Counted from the stretch's first letter, positions 32,361 to 46,543 are shown. The stretch is DNA of 64,000 bases from Dipteronia dyeriana (GCA_032871835.1 CM065295.1:27786501-27850500), one strand, 5' to 3'. Program-made: numbers and translations. Notes: generated from the sequence alone by a model not told the origin.

Positions 32361-35300
32361 ACAAAGCTCTGCATTATGCATTGTCACTCACCTATAGAAC
32401 GCATGAAGAAAGCTTCTTTCGATAACGTTTTGAAACAACAAAATCCTGGCACAGTCACTGACTTAAAGTGCAGCAAAGATGGTAAATTTCTCTATTTTTT
32501 TATGTCGTTGGGTGCCTCACTTCGAGGATTTCGGAGGTCTATGCACCCAATTATTGCAGTTGATGGTATCCATTCGAATGGAAGATTCGTGGGTACAATG
32601 TATGTTGCAACTGCACAAGATGAAAATGATTAGGTGTATCCAATTGCTTTTGGGTACGGCGACTTAGAAAACAACCTATCATAGGAGTGATTTTTGGATT
32701 GCTTAAAGGGCACCCTAGGTCATATTGATGATCTGGTTTTCATTTTCGATCGGTATACAAGCATTGAAGCTGAGATTTCTAAAGTTTTCCCCGATGCAAC
32801 CCATAGATATGTTGCTGGCACTTTTATTAAAATGTCAAGAAGCGATTTCACAGAAAGGATGTAGCAGCCATAATGGATAAAACAACTAGATTGTACACTG
32901 AGTTGAAATATAACCGCCACATGGAAGAGTTATTTAACCTACACCAGAATGCATATGATTATGTCAATGTTGTCGGTCCCCACAAGTGGTACCGTGTACA
33001 CTGTCCAGAAAAAAGGTACAGGGTAGTGATAACAAATGTTACTGAATGCATAAACTCATACCTAAAATTTACATGGCAATTGCTTATGTTGACACTGGCA
33101 GAGTTCATTAGAAATATGTTACAGAGGTGGCTTCAAGATCACCATCAAGCTGCACAGTCCACGCATCATCAGTTGACCGATACAACACATCTTGTAATCC
33201 TCAAACATGTTGACAAGTGTGGTAATATGACCGTCAATCCAGTTGGCTGGAACATATTCTCCATCAAACGGTCTGGGAAGCAGTGGACTATTGACATGGC
33301 CCGGAAGACTTATACGTGCAACAAATTTCAATTGGACATGTTCCCATGTTCACACGTGCATGCAACAACAAGGTACATTACATGGATTTCACATCTTTGT
33401 GTTGTTACAAATGGATTTTATATCTAACTTTTATGTTGTTGTAGGGAGTGAAACGTGGATTTCACATATTTGTGCGCACACTATTACAAGAGCCAGACAC
33501 TTAGTGATGCGTACTCGGTTCCTATTATGCATGTTGGCCATCCTTCTTCATGGGTAGTGTCATCCTACATCGCTCAACCGGTGGTATTGAATCCATTATC
33601 CAGGAGACAAGCAAGACGCCCGAGAGGGGGATAACATTCCTCGTCTTCGGAGAGGACAACTACTCAATCATGTAAAAGATGTGGACAATCAGGTCAAAAT
33701 ACCAGGAGGTATTCTAACCCACATTTGAATAATGATGGTCTGACCAGAGTTGTTCCTCAGGAATATCGGGGCAAGTGTAGCATGTCATTCAATTGGACAC
33801 AACAAATAGACATGCCATGAGAATGACTCTACCGTAATATGAATGGACGCGTTTAGATGGATGTCATTTTCATTAGTTGTAATTGTATGACTTGTATGTC
33901 ATTTTAATTTTAATTTTAGGTGGGCATTTTAGTTTCAAATTTTCTTACTATAAGACGTATGCAACATGTTGTTGTTTAACGTTAAAATTTTTAAATAATT
34001 AAATTAATGAATTAAATTATTAATTTAATTATTAAAAATATTCTATATAATAACTACAACCGAAATTGTGGCTCAAAGTTACAAAACACATCCACAACCA
34101 TCTTCTCCCGGATGGTGGCCATATCATCTTTTGTCAAATCATACTAGACCTTGTCTGCCAGTACGTACTCAATCAATCTCAACGTATGAGCACCACAGTT
34201 ACCGCTGCAAAACACCACATGAACAACCGTTAGAATGTTAATAAATTTTACTGTAAGTTAATTTGATGTTCGATCAATCATACCTTTTATCCTGTTATGG
34301 CACAACTGATGTTGACACCAGAGTCACCCCAAAAGGCCTATTCCGTCTCTCAAACTTTGGCTCGCAGGATTTCCTAGATACATGAAACTCTGACTGATGC
34401 AACATGGAGGGCAGTAACCATCTCAATTATGTGACTTGGCATTTCCTAATATACAAGGAGACTGACTATCTGCAAAGGTCTAAAAGGTGTATCCTCCCGG
34501 CAATGAGGTCCATGCTGATCAGGAGCCAATGCTGTTGGTCTACGTTGCACAAAATAAGAACCTGTATAACACATATATATGATAAAATCATATTATTTAA
34601 CACATTTACAATGAAATATATTTAGCCCTTATTTTTATAACACTTACCATGTCAACCTCGTGCCATGGCCGGTTTTTTGCCAGGAGTACTCCACGTACGG
34701 TCATAAGGTCCTCAGCGGACCACATGTACTGCAACACTTTCCACCCCGATGTCGTCACTTCCCCGTCAGCATCACGAGGCATGATTCTACCCCAATGATA
34801 CTCCAACAATGGTTGTACAAATAAAAATTACACTGAAGTTAGGATCACGGAAAACAGCAAATGATTATGCGAAACGGTACAGGATAAAACACTTATAAAG
34901 AAATGCATGCCTAGAACGTTCATCCTCTAATTAAATATAGCGGGGTATGCTCACTAATGCTTCTATAAAAAGGTCAGGTACGCGTCCATATTCTAGAAAA
35001 TAATTGCAAAACAACGTTAGAATTCTGATGTAAAGAAAGCCAAACACAGTTGAAGTTAGGTGTGTACTGTGTCAAACAACTCCATATAGTTCTGTTTGAA
35101 GTGGTGGAACCAAATCGCTAATACTGGCTCCATGAGATCAACATCGTGCCTGCATTTGTTTTTTCAAAACATCAAAACAATTAAATAAATTTACATTGGT
35201 GCTTCAATTAACTAACAAGTCTGATACTTACAATTCCCTAGTGGTGTTCCTCTTGTATGCTTTGTAGGCCTCCAGCTGCGCAGCATATACTAAAGCAGTC

Positions 35301-36381
35301 AGAGTGAATGCATGGTCTGATGTTGTCAACACTATCCTCAACCTCTTCGGGGTGACAGGATATATGTATGGGCTCAGCAACTGTCACCCTCACTTGCGAG
35401 CCCAAGGGATACAAATGTGCGATACTATAGACCGGAGGAGTCCCTAAGGAGGTCTATCGGGGTGAGTCGGTGGGGTAATGGAATGGTCCAGATGTGTCCC
35501 TTGGAGGAGGGGTCTGATATGATCGACTGGAGCTGTCCTAGGAGGAGAGGTCCGACAGGATCAACCGAAGGTGTCTCTATAAGGTTCCACACGATCGAAC
35601 CGTAAATACAACTCCAGTGTAGAAAACAGCCTGACGATGTTATCGATCAGACGAAGTCTCCTGGACCTCCTTAAGCAAGGGAACCTCTGGTAAACCCTCA
35701 GTAGGAGTCTCCTGCACTCATCCTATAACTTCAGTCCCAGTACCCTGTTTCTCAGGTCTGGTACCCTGTATATGAGGTACGCTGCCAGGGTTTGTCAACT
35801 CGACATGGCTACGACACATGTCTCTATCTTTGGGTCTAAAGTCTCAATCATAGGACGATTGGCCATCCCTATATGATTTGATGTCGAACCCCACCGCTCC
35901 TAGAAGAAGTCCATCAAATCGTTTTGCTAACTGTTATGTTCTATATCACTTCTCTAGAGATCATCCCGTAAAGCAGCGACGAAAGCCTCCAAATCTTGGA
36001 TTCTACGTTCCTGACAGTCCTGAAAAAAACTTATCAGTGGATGCACATGTACATGCGTTTGAAACAAATTCATACAGAACAACAAATTTAACGTACCTCG
36101 TGCTCCCCTATAACGTCTCCTCCTGAGTGATCTCCAACACTATATCCAGGCATTCTAAATCGTACTCACCTCTGTCTCCGGTGTCTGCCACCACCTAACG
36201 CTGCCTTCGAATGCATTTGTGGACTCCCACAACCATACTTTGGATCAAAATCCTTTGTATCACTGGGTCCGACACTCACTAGATCCGGTATGGCCTCATC
36301 TATGCCCGTATAATACGGTTCACCCCTCTCAGCTTCTATGGCCACCAGTTTCGTTCTCGTAAACATCTGAAACCATTGTTA

Positions 36382-38857
36382 TGTAAGGAAAAAATGGTTT
36401 AGAAACACAGCGGAAGCATGAGAAAATATGAGATTAGGGTTTGCGTATAAATAAAAAATTTCCCTTTTATGCAACGAGAACCTTAACCCTAGATTAATTG
36501 ATATATATAAAAGTATTGTACCTTTTATCGCGTGACGATTGAACAAGCTCCGAATTAATTCCGCAAGATCTTCCAATCCAATCACAAACGTGAATCACCT
36601 AGGAGTGTGGGCTCCCTTTCTTTAAATTGTATTCCTAAGGATGAAGACAAAGCAAATATCTTTTCTTTGTCAGTTACAAATATCCTCCAAGAGAAAAATC
36701 CAAGAACGTCCGATCACTTGTAAATTATCAATCAATTTGATTGTAACTCGCGTGAACCTTGATTCGATATAGTACACAAAACCATTTTGATGTAAAGGAT
36801 ATTAGTATACTATCGAATACAAAACGTTCCCCTTTTTTCTCTATTTGGTCGAATTCACACACTATTGCTTAGAGATTATTGAATTTTGTCTAGAGTAAAA
36901 TCATATTTTTCTCCCTCAAAATCCTATGATGACCGAATTCTTCACTAAGCAAAATATAGCTTGGCCGAAATTCACCTCTAATGCCTTAGGGCTGGCCGAA
37001 TTCATCATGCTCATATATATAGGATCATAAATCCTTTCCTAAGAAGGATTCACTTGGTTAGCAAGAATTCTTTCCTTAGGTGGATTTATTTGGTAGTTAG
37101 AATCCTTATCTAAAAAGAAATCTATCCTATCCTATATAACACATGTGGTGGCCGAATTTCCCTTCTTTGATGTAAATTAGGAGAGTTTAATCTTCCCTAA
37201 TAAAGATTACTTGATGGACAAGAATCCTATCCTTAGGTAGATTAACTTGGTGGTTATAAATCCTTTTCAAATAAGAATTCTACCACTAAGTAGTTTTACT
37301 TGGTGACCAAGATCCTTTTCCAAAAAGAATTCTTTCCTACAACAAGACTCCTAATCCAACTCAATAGTGTATTTGTAACCATATTAAAGACTTCCTAATT
37401 TGATTAGATAAATAACTCCATTTATTTATCTACTTATCAAATTTAGTCTTTAACATTAACTATACTACCAACAATAGTATAGTTTTAGGAGACCATCTCT
37501 TATTACGAAAAGATTTTGACTTTTAATTAAATAATTAATTAATCAACAAATTAATTAATTTCCATTTAATTAAATAATAATAAAATAAAAATAATATATT
37601 TAAGTTATCCACCATAGCCATTGCCGCCCATACCTAGTATAAAGGTCATATATTATTTTTCTTATTTTATTAAATACATTGGACCTTAATAAAAAGTTCA
37701 CATGTGAACTAGACCTATTATTACAAAAAGAAACAAGTTTACATGCCTTATTACAATTCTAGATGGACCCCTAAATTGGTATGGTAGAATATATCAAGTG
37801 ATCCATGCAAGTTCGTGTGGATTGAGGATCTTAGCGGGCTATCTAAATTTAAGCTCCAATAGACACAACCTAATCACAATTAACAAATGATTCACTTAGG
37901 TCCAATCTATTTAATTTTAGTTCATTCCACTAAAGAACTAAAATTGAACTCTTAAATAAAGATAGAATAAGTTGATGTTACTCATTCGTACCCTAGACAA
38001 CCTTATTGGAGAAAGTATATCCTCGTGAAGAATACTAGTAATCGCTAAGAGCTCATAGACTGCATTTAGCACTCCAAGTTACCATATTTACTCATATGAC
38101 CACATTTTGAACTTAGATATTTTGACTTGTCCAGAAGCCATGTTTCAATAGACACTATTGAAAACTTAACGTTAAGATTTAATATCCAATACCTCAAAAC
38201 ATCCATATGATGGTATTCTACTCTCATTCAATAAATGGAGCCACTATTTCCATATCTATAAATGAAGTCCTCTATCGATTAACAAATGAATACCACCAAA
38301 CTATCGAGGATAGACTATGCTATATAATCGTACTCATTGATAGCTCAAATGATAACACTTGCAACCATAAGTCCATCATTTATCTCAGGATTAAGATAGA
38401 CTCTCCGATTGTCTTCAAATGAAAACTTTTATCCATTGACGGTTCTAGATAAAGTATATCATTTTGATCCTATTCAATGCACCCAGTGCACTAGATTCTT
38501 TTGCTCAAAGACACCACTTTTTGATGATTTTAGACTCATCATAACACATTTGATCCCACTAAAATGCTAGAAAAAGAATCTACAACTTTGACAATATGAA
38601 GGCGTCCAACCTTCTATCTTAAGTTGTGAATATTATTCAAGACTAACTAAAGAATTGTGTCTACCTCATACATATCTAGATGTATGAACAATTCTTCTTT
38701 TCTCATAGTCTTTTGACCTTATGATTATTTACTTTTGAAAATTATAATAATTAAACTATAAATGCTATAAGATTTGTTAAACTAGAAATCGCTTTATTCA
38801 TATGAAAAGATTGTTAATTACATTATTACACTCTTGCTATCGAGCTTAATCCTAACA
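36382..38857 (-). repeat. 3' LTR of first copia element
   Basis: 2,476 bp. It pairs along its whole length with 44020-46543, with scattered substitutions. No coding potential was recognised. A polypurine-like AAGTGGGAGAT on minus borders it at 38858-38868. Confidence 0.95.
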
Positions 38858-38871
38858 ATCTCCCACTTGCT

Positions 38872-41800
38872 CTATAGCAAATGTGTCATATCTCTCATCC
38901 CCATGTTCTTTAGATGCCCATCAAAACTCTTTTGAGGAAGAGCCTTTGTAAAGGTATCCGCTAGATTTTCTACTGACGCGATCTTGGTAATCGTCACGTC
39001 ACCCCTATGCATAATTTCCCTTAGAAGGTGATACTTTCTTTCAATGTGTTTCCCTCTCTTATGACTTCTTGGGTCTCTCGAATTTGCCACTGTTGCACTA
39101 TTGTCACAATAGATAGTGATTTGCTTATTCGCTTCAGGAACCATTTCCAAGTCAATCAAGAATTGGCGGAGCCAGACAGCCTCTTTAGCAGCCTCGCATG
39201 CGGCAACATACTCGGCTTCCATGGTGGAATCAGTAATACAAGATTGCTTGATACTCCTCCATATGACTGCCCCTCCTCCAATGGTAAACACAGATCCTGA
39301 TATCGATCTCCTGGAGTCAGAATCTGACTAAAAATCAGAATCTGTATACCCAACGGGAATTAAATCCCCTCCAGAGTATACAAGCATATAATCTCTCATT
39401 CTCCTAAGATACTTGAAAATATGCTTGACTACCGTCTAGTGATCAGGACTAGGTTTCGATTGAAACCTGCTAACTATGTCTACAACAAAACAAATATCTG
39501 GTCTAGTGCAGAGCATTGCATAATGAGACTTCCAACTGCCGATGCATATGGAACCCTACTCATGAATTGCTCTTCATGCTCATTCTTAGGAACTTGTTCC
39601 TTATAAATTTTGATTCCATGCCTGAAAGGTAACATACCTTTCTTGGAATCTTGCATGGAAAACCTTGACAAGATTTTATCTATGTATGAAGCTTGGGAAA
39701 ATGCAATCGTTCTATTCTTTCTATCCCTTATGACTTGGATACCAAGAATATAACTTGCTTCTCCCAAGTCCTTCATATCAATATGTTTTGCTAACCATTC
39801 TTTTATTTATGTCAATACACCTACATTGTTTCCGATGAGTATTATATCATCAACGTAAAGAACTAGGAAACCCAACTTGTCACCTTTAATCCTTTTGTAT
39901 ACACAAGGTTCATCAAGGTTTTGAATAAATCCAAAACCTTTAATGGCTTGATCGAACCTTATGTTCCAGGATCTGGATGCTTTCTTCAATCCATATATGG
40001 ATCTTTGCAACTTGCATACCCTTTCCTCTTGGCCTTTTTCAATGAATCCTTCTGGTTGCATCATGTAGATGCTTTCGTCAAGACTTCCATTAAGGAAAGC
40101 TGTCTTGACGTCCATTTTCCAAATCTCTAAGTCTAGAGATGCCGCAATGGATAAGAGTATCCTACTGGATTTAAGCATGGCCACATGAGAGAAGGTTTCT
40201 TCATAATCGATACCTTCCTTCTGTGTGTAACCTTTAGCTACCAATCTAACCTTAAAGGTTTCTACATTTCCATCCATTCCTCTTTTCCTCTTGTATACCC
40301 AATTGCACCCCGATGAGTTTTATCCCCTTTAGGCACGTCTATAAGAGATCAGACTTTATTTTTGAACATAGATTCAATTTCGGATTGCATTGCCTTTTGC
40401 CAATGGCAACAATCAACATCTTCCATTACTTTCTTTTACGTATAGGGATCATCGCCGTTTGGAAGATTCTCTACAGATTCTCCTAGACCGATGTATCTCT
40501 CGGGTTGTCTAACAACCCTCCCACTACGACGAGGTATGGTAGATTGTTGATCTTGTGTTGGTACGGAATTTACAATTGGGATTGATTGCGAAACCTCTTG
40601 TGGAATTGTATCTCCTAAAAACACATTTAGGACAATTCTACTTTTAGGCACAAAATTATTCATATAGTCCTCTTCCAGAAATTTGGCATTTGTAGAAACA
40701 AATACTTTAAGATCTGAAGGACTATAAAAATAATATCCTTTTGTTCCTTCTGGATACCCTACAAATATGCATGTTTCTGAACGGGACTCCATCTTATCTA
40801 TCTTTCCTTTTAACACATGCGCAGGACATCCAAATATCCTTAAGTGTTGTAAGCTAGGCTTTCGCCAAGTCCACAACTCATGCGGTGTTTTAGGAACCGA
40901 CTTAGATGGTACATCATTTAGAATATACATGGCAGTTTGTAAAGCATATCCCCAAAAAGAACTAGGGAGCGTTGAATAACTCAACATAGACCTAACCATA
41001 TCCAAAAGAGTTCTATTTCTCCTTTATGCCACTCAATTTTGTTGAGGTGTGCCTGGTGCAGAAAACTGAGAAATTATTCCATTATCAATAAGATATTACT
41101 GAAAATCACCAGATAGATATTCTCCACCACGATCAGACCTCAAGATTTTTATGCGTTTCTCAAGTTGATTTTCTATTTCAGCTTTAAATGCTTTGAACAT
41201 ATCAAAAGCATCCGACTTATGTCTCATGAGATACACATAGCCAAATCTTGAATGATCATCCGTGAAAGTGATGAAGTACTCATATCCACATCTAGCTTGA
41301 ATGCTCATAGGTCCACACACATCAGTGCGTATCAATCCTAAACATTAGATGGCTCTTGCGTTTTTTGTCGTAAACGACCTTTTGGTCATTTTACCTTCCA
41401 AACAAGATTCACAAGTTGGTAGATCATCAACCTTTAAGTCACTTAGAGGTCCGTCACATACCAATCTTTTAATACTATTAAGGTTGATATGATCTAAGCA
41501 CAAATTCCATAGTAGGTTTCATCTTTTGATAATTTTACTCTTTTATGATTAGGTTCCATTGATTCCGTGTCTAACAAGTGAGAGATATTTCCATGCAAAT
41601 ATATTAAACCATTTTCCAATGTACCTATGCAAACAAATTTGTTATTCTTACTAATAATAAAACCTTTATTAAAAGTAACCGAATATCCAAATTTATTTAG
41701 ACAAGAGACCGAAATTAAATTCCTCTTGAATTTTGGTACATAATAAACGTTTATTAATGCTAAATTCCTATAAGAATCAAAATTGATTCTAATATCTCCC

Positions 41801-41889
41801 ACTACACTAGTAGACACCAACGCTCCATTGCCTAAATGCAAGTTGAATTCATTCTTATCCAGTCTATTCCTTTTACCCTTTTTCACCAC
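38872..41889 (-). pseudogene. Copia pol: integrase, reverse transcriptase, RNase H
   Basis: Read from 41889 down. A remnant downstream of the protease core comes first (GNGALVSTSVVGDIRINFDS to NLISVSCLNKFG). Then the integrase zinc region (CESCLEGKMTKR) and core (LIRTDVCGPMSIQARCGYEY, ILRSDRGGEYLSGDF, SAPGTPQQN), [13 protein letters not shown], the reverse transcriptase (VKTAFLNGSLDESIYMMQPE; LYVDDIILIGN at about 39860) and RNase H (39291-38872: STMEAEYVAACEA, IYCDNSATVANSRDP). The protease active site DSGATNH is missing: the reading goes from half a zinc knuckle straight to the region after it. At least eight stops or frameshifts interrupt it. Enzymes in this family copy the RNA and integrate the cDNA. 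Confidence 0.93.
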
Positions 41890-42631
41890 AAAAGAAACAC
41901 TTTCCTTTGATCTTGGTTACTTTCTTTGTCTCCTTCTTTGTAGGTCCTAGTTGCTTTTTCTTCTGTTGTTTCTTGACCTTCTTACGGGTCTTAACAGTAG
42001 CAACTTTAACTACGGTATGAATCTCTTGACCCTTGCCTTTCACAAGGATCTTTTCCGTGCTTTGAACATCTTGCACCAGGCCTTACAAGCTGTATTCCTT
42101 ATTATTCAAGGTGTAGTCCAACTTGAATTGATTAAAGGAATCCGACAGTGGGTTGACAATCATGTCAATTTTGGTCTCACCATCTATCTCAGCACCATTC
42201 AGTTCAGCAATGTTGAGATGTGCTATGACTTTCATCATGTGATCTTTCACAGCCTGTCCGGGTTTCATCCTAAGATTCATAAAAGCAGTCACTGCCTCTC
42301 TCTTAGTCGTCCTAGACCTCATAGCAAATATCTCCTCTAGAGACATCATTATATCGGCAGCCGTCTCCATTCCTTCATGTTGCTGTTGCAACACGTCGGA
42401 GATGGTGGCCATAATGTAACATTTAGCCATCTCATCAGAAGACTCCCACTGCTTATACTCATCTCTTTGCACCTGAGTAGATTCATTAGTAGGAGTAGGT
42501 GATTTAGGAGTGCACAGAACGAACTTATGCTTTTCGGATTGCAATAGAAGCCCAATTTTCCTTTTCCATGTGACATAATTATCACCAGTTAAAGTATTGT
42601 CTTTAAGGATGTTGATTAGGGATGGGGTCAT
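41873..42631 (-). pseudogene. Copia gag (UBN2-type), truncated
   Basis: From ATG 42631 (MTPSLINILKDNTLTGDNY) through the gag domain (AVTAFMNLRMKPGQ, IDMIVNPLSDSFNQFKLDY), a stop at 42083, then a Lys-rich segment ending in a half zinc knuckle CFFCGEKG and a stop at 41873. The second half of the knuckle (His, Cys) is deleted. An acceptor-like TTGTTCAG lies a few bases upstream of the ATG, suggesting a spliced leader. Confidence 0.92.
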
Positions 42632-44006
42632 GATTTCTGAACAATAACAAAAATTATATATGAGTAAATAATCATGATTAAGCACTTTTGAATATTTATC
42701 TTGAATTAAATAAAATAATTCAATCGTAAAAATTCAATGGTGATCCAACACCCATAAATGTCACGCCTCCTTTGGGAGTTCGCAATATTTACTAGTTGGA
42801 CTATGTCTCACCTAATTGTTAACATAACAACTAACGTTTTCAATTTTAGCCTTGTGATTTTATTAACAAGAACTCTTGGGAGGATATTAAAAAACTCACA
42901 TTGAGTGTGTTACTTAGTTATCGACCTTCAATATAGTCCTTCACGAATATCCCTCCTTTAGGAGTAGATATCGTTTGGGCTAATTGTCTAGTCTATCATT
43001 GTAAGGAAGTATCTTGCTAAATTCCATTCATGAATACCTCTTGGGAGGTTATTCACGAAACATAAAGCTCAACTAAACTTGGAGGCCGTAGGTGTTCCAA
43101 AACACCTTCTCCCACTCAATTGTTTAAGGCGTGTGATCGAATTCCAAAGAATGATTTACCAAGTTATCTAGATACCAATTTAGATACTTAAACCATTCAA
43201 TGCATGTTCATACCAAAAGAGATATATGAGTGGCACTCCTATTCTATATGACATGTTATCAAACAATGACCAACATTGCAATATTTACAAAAATATAAAT
43301 AGCTACAATTTTGGTCCATCCTAGAAAAACAAGTAAATTACATATTTATTGGAATACAAGAACTCCTTTCTTGGCGAACAAGTCTTCATGCGACTTTTTT
43401 CATTCGGACTCCCTCGGCTACCTCCCATGGGCGTGCGCACCCATTGCCCTTACCCATGGGCGTGCGCATGTCACAGGCCCATAAAGGGCTGCCATGCGCA
43501 GCCCATGGCTATAACAAGGGCTGCCGTGCGCAACCCATGCCACAACAAACGTGGTTGCGCGCTCTTCACACTCACGTTGGTTGTTACGGCTCGCACGGTT
43601 CCAAACTTGTTCCGGTTACTCCTAATTCTTCAAAACTTCGAGTCTTTGAAACTTGAATGTATTACAGAAAAATTTACATAACAAAATACTGCAGTTTTAT
43701 TATTATTATTATTATTATTACAACAACAAAATAAAATAAAAAAACTTAGCAACTACCAAGAAGGAAATTATGGCGATAATAGACCACCCTTCTTGTTACA
43801 ATCCCAAAACAAAATTACATTGAAATTCTAGGACCAAAATTGAGCAATAACAATCCACATATAAAACATATAGATATCCATACATTTCAATGTAAATATA
43901 TATATGCGAATACCTAGAGTGTCATCTCTTTCTAAAATATGCATATATATAATAAAAGAAAAATATTCACGAACACATACATCAATTAATCAAGGGAACA
44001 ACCAGT
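42632..44006 (-). other. Copia 5' leader with GC-rich repeats
   Basis: Non-coding leader between the primer-binding site and gag. It contains a GC-rich island (43395-43570) of overlapping palindromic motifs CCCATGGG, GTGCGCAC and TGCGCA; several short hairpin-like motifs of CCTCC/GGGAGG type (about 42770, 42875, 42950 and 43040); and an (ATT)n tract at 43697-43720. It is otherwise AT-rich with no supported gene. Confidence 0.75.
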
Positions 44007-44019
44007 CTCTGATACCAAT
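44007..44019 (-). other. Primer-binding site of first copia element
   Basis: On minus, ATTGGTATCAGAG directly follows the LTR end CCTACA, matching initiator methionine tRNA. Confidence 0.92.
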
Positions 44020-44135
44020 TGTAGGGAAAAACGGTTTAGAAACGCAGCGGAAGCATTAGAAAATACAAGATTAGGGTTTGCGTATAAATAAAAATTTTCT
44101 CTTTTATGCAACGAGAACCTTAACCCTAGATTAAT

Positions 44136-44198
<63 letters not shown>

Positions 44199-46543
44199 TA
44201 TCGTACCTTTATCGCGTGACGATTGAACAAACGCCGAATTAATTCCGTAAGATCTTCCAATCCAATCACGAACGTGAATCACCTAAGAGTGTGGGCTCCC
44301 TTTCTTTAAATTATATTCCTGAGGATAGAGACAAAGCAAATATCCTTTCTTTGTTAGTTACAAATATCCTCTAAGAGAAAAATCCAAGAACGTCCGGTCA
44401 CTTATGAATTATCAATCAATTTGATTGTAACTCGCGTGAACCTTGATTCGATGTTGTTTACAAAACCCTTTTCATGTAAAGGATATTAGTATACTATCGA
44501 ATACAAAAACATTCCCCTTTTTTGTCTACTTGGCCGAATTCACACACTATTGCTTAGAGATGATTGAATTTTGTCTAGAGTAAAATCAGATTTTTCTCCC
44601 TCAAAATTCTATGATGGCCGAATTTTTCACTAAGAAAATTATAGCTTGGCCGAAATTCACCTCTAATGCCTTAGGGCTGGCCGAATTCATCATGCTCATA
44701 TATATAGGATCATAAATCCTTTCCTAAGAATGATTCACTTGGTTGGCAAGAATCATTTCCTTAGATGGATTTATTTGGTAGTTAGAATCCTTATCTAAAA
44801 AGAAATCTATCCTATCCTATATAACACACGTGGTGGCCGAATTTCCCTTCTTTGATGTAGATTAAGAGAGTTTAATCTTTCCTAATAAAGATTACTTGAT
44901 GGATAAGAATTCTATCCTTAGGTAGATTAACTTGGTGGTTATGAATCATTTTCAAATAAGAATTCTACCACTAAGTAGTTTTACTTGGTGACCAAGAATC
45001 TTTTTCCAAAAAGAATTCTTTCATACACCAAGACTCCTAATCCAACTCAATAGTGTATTTGTAACCATATTAAAGACTTCCTAATTTGATTAGATAAATA
45101 ACTCCATTTATTTATCTACTTATCAAATATAGTCTTTAACATTAAATATACTACCAACAATAGTATAGTTTTTAGGAGACCATCTCCTAATAGGAAAAGA
45201 ATTTGACTTTTAATTAAATAATTAATTAATCAACAAATTAATTAATTTCCATTTAATTAAATAATAATAAAATAAAAATAATATATTTAAGCTATTCACC
45301 ATAGCCATTGCCGCCCATACCTAGTATAAAGGCCATATATTACTTTTCTTATTTTATTAAATCCATTGGACCTTAATAAAAAGTCAACATGTGAACTATA
45401 CCTATTCTTACAAAAAGAAACAAGCTCACATGCCTTATAACAATTCTAGATGGACCCCTAAATTGGTATGGTAGAATATATCAAGTGATCCATGCAAGTT
45501 CGTGTGGATTGGGGATCTTAGCGGGCTATCTAAATTTAAGCTCCAATAGACACAACCTAATCACAATTAACAAATGATTCACTTAGGTCCAATCTATTTA
45601 ATTTTAGTTCATTCCACTAAAGAACAAAAATTGAACTCTTAAATAAAGATAGAATAAGTTAATGTTACTCATTCGTACCTACATAACCTTATTGGAGAAA
45701 GTGTATCCTCGTGAAGAATACCAGTAATCGCCAAGAGCTCATAGACCGCCTATAGCTCTCCAAGTTATCATATTTACTCATATGACCACATTTTGAACTT
45801 GGATATTTTGACTTGTCCAGAAGCCATGTTTCAATAGATACTATTGAAAACTTAACGTTAAGATTTAATATCCAATACCTCAAAACATCCATATGATGGT
45901 ATTCTACTCTCATTCAATAAATGGAGCCACGATGTCCATATCTATAAATGAAGTCCTCTATCGATTAACAAATGAATACCACCAAACTATCGAGGATAGA
46001 CTATGATATATAATCGTAGTCATTGATAGCTCAAATGATAACACTTGCAACCATAAGTCCATCATTTATCTCAGGATTAAGATAGACTCTCTGATTGTCT
46101 TCAAATGAAAACTTTTATCTATTGACGGTTCTAGATAAAGTATTTCATTTTGATCATATTCAATGCACCCAGTGCACTAGATTCTTTTGCCCAAAGACTC
46201 CACACTTTGATGATTTTAGACTCATCATAACACATTTGATCCCACTCAAATGCTAGCAAAAGAATCTACAACTTTGACAAGATAAAGGCGTCCAACCTTC
46301 TATCTTAAGTTGTGAATATTATTCAAGACTAACTAAAGAATTGTGTCTACCTCATACATATCTTGATGTATGAACAATTCTTCTTTTCTCATAGTCTTTT
46401 GACCTTATGATTATTTACTTTTGACAATTATAATAATTAAACTATAAATGATATAAGATTTGTTAAACTAGAAATCACTTTATTCATATGAAAAGATTGT
46501 TAATTACAATATTACACTCTTGCTATCAAGCATAATCCTAACA
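44020..46543 (-). repeat. 5' LTR of first copia element
   Basis: 2,524 bp, 48 bp longer than its partner. Almost all of the difference is a (TA)29 run at 44138-44196 where the other LTR has only a few TA units. Confidence 0.95.
44138..44196. repeat. (TA)29 microsatellite inside LTR
   Basis: At the matching position in the other LTR (about 36499-36508) there is only TATATATA followed by AAAG. Confidence 0.98.

Larger units (their letters stand above)
29173..33842 (+). pseudogene. K3 MURA-like transposase, split by mini-gypsy
   Basis: Starts MNRVRIVISYNGR and follows the K1/K2 protein. The N-terminal half is 29173-30440 and the second half 32361-33842, with 30441-32360 inserted. The core keeps MHPIIAVDGIH (first Asp) and LVFIFDRYTSIEAE (second Asp); the E-block reads TNVTECINSYLKF. 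The CCHC knuckle is damaged (CKRCGQSGQNTRRY: His to Gln, last Cys to Tyr). Many stops and frameshifts (29457, 30121, 30346, 32632 and others) show long decay. Confidence 0.87.
36382..46543 (-). mobile_element. Ty1/copia retrotransposon with ~2.5-kb LTRs
   Basis: 10,162 bp, flanked by the 5-bp duplication TGTTA (36377-36381 and 46544-46548). LTRs start TGTTAGGAT and end CCTACA on the minus strand. The 5' LTR (46543-44020) is followed by an ATTGGTATCAGAG primer site, a 1.4-kb leader, gag (42631-41873), then integrase, reverse transcriptase and RNase H (41870-38872): integrase before reverse transcriptase defines Ty1/copia. Large LTRs recall the Angela/BARE group, but I cannot fix the lineage. 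Coding regions carry stops and deletions. The element lies in intron 2 of the K3 ULP gene. Confidence 0.96.

Noticed and set aside
43349..43681. Protein-coding gene in the GC-rich part of the copia leader
   Set aside because: The frames arise from palindromic GC-rich repeats, lack a known domain and lie on the strand opposite to the element.
43986..44282. Tyr/Ile-repeat frame in the copia LTR
   Set aside because: Again a translated (TA) microsatellite within an LTR.
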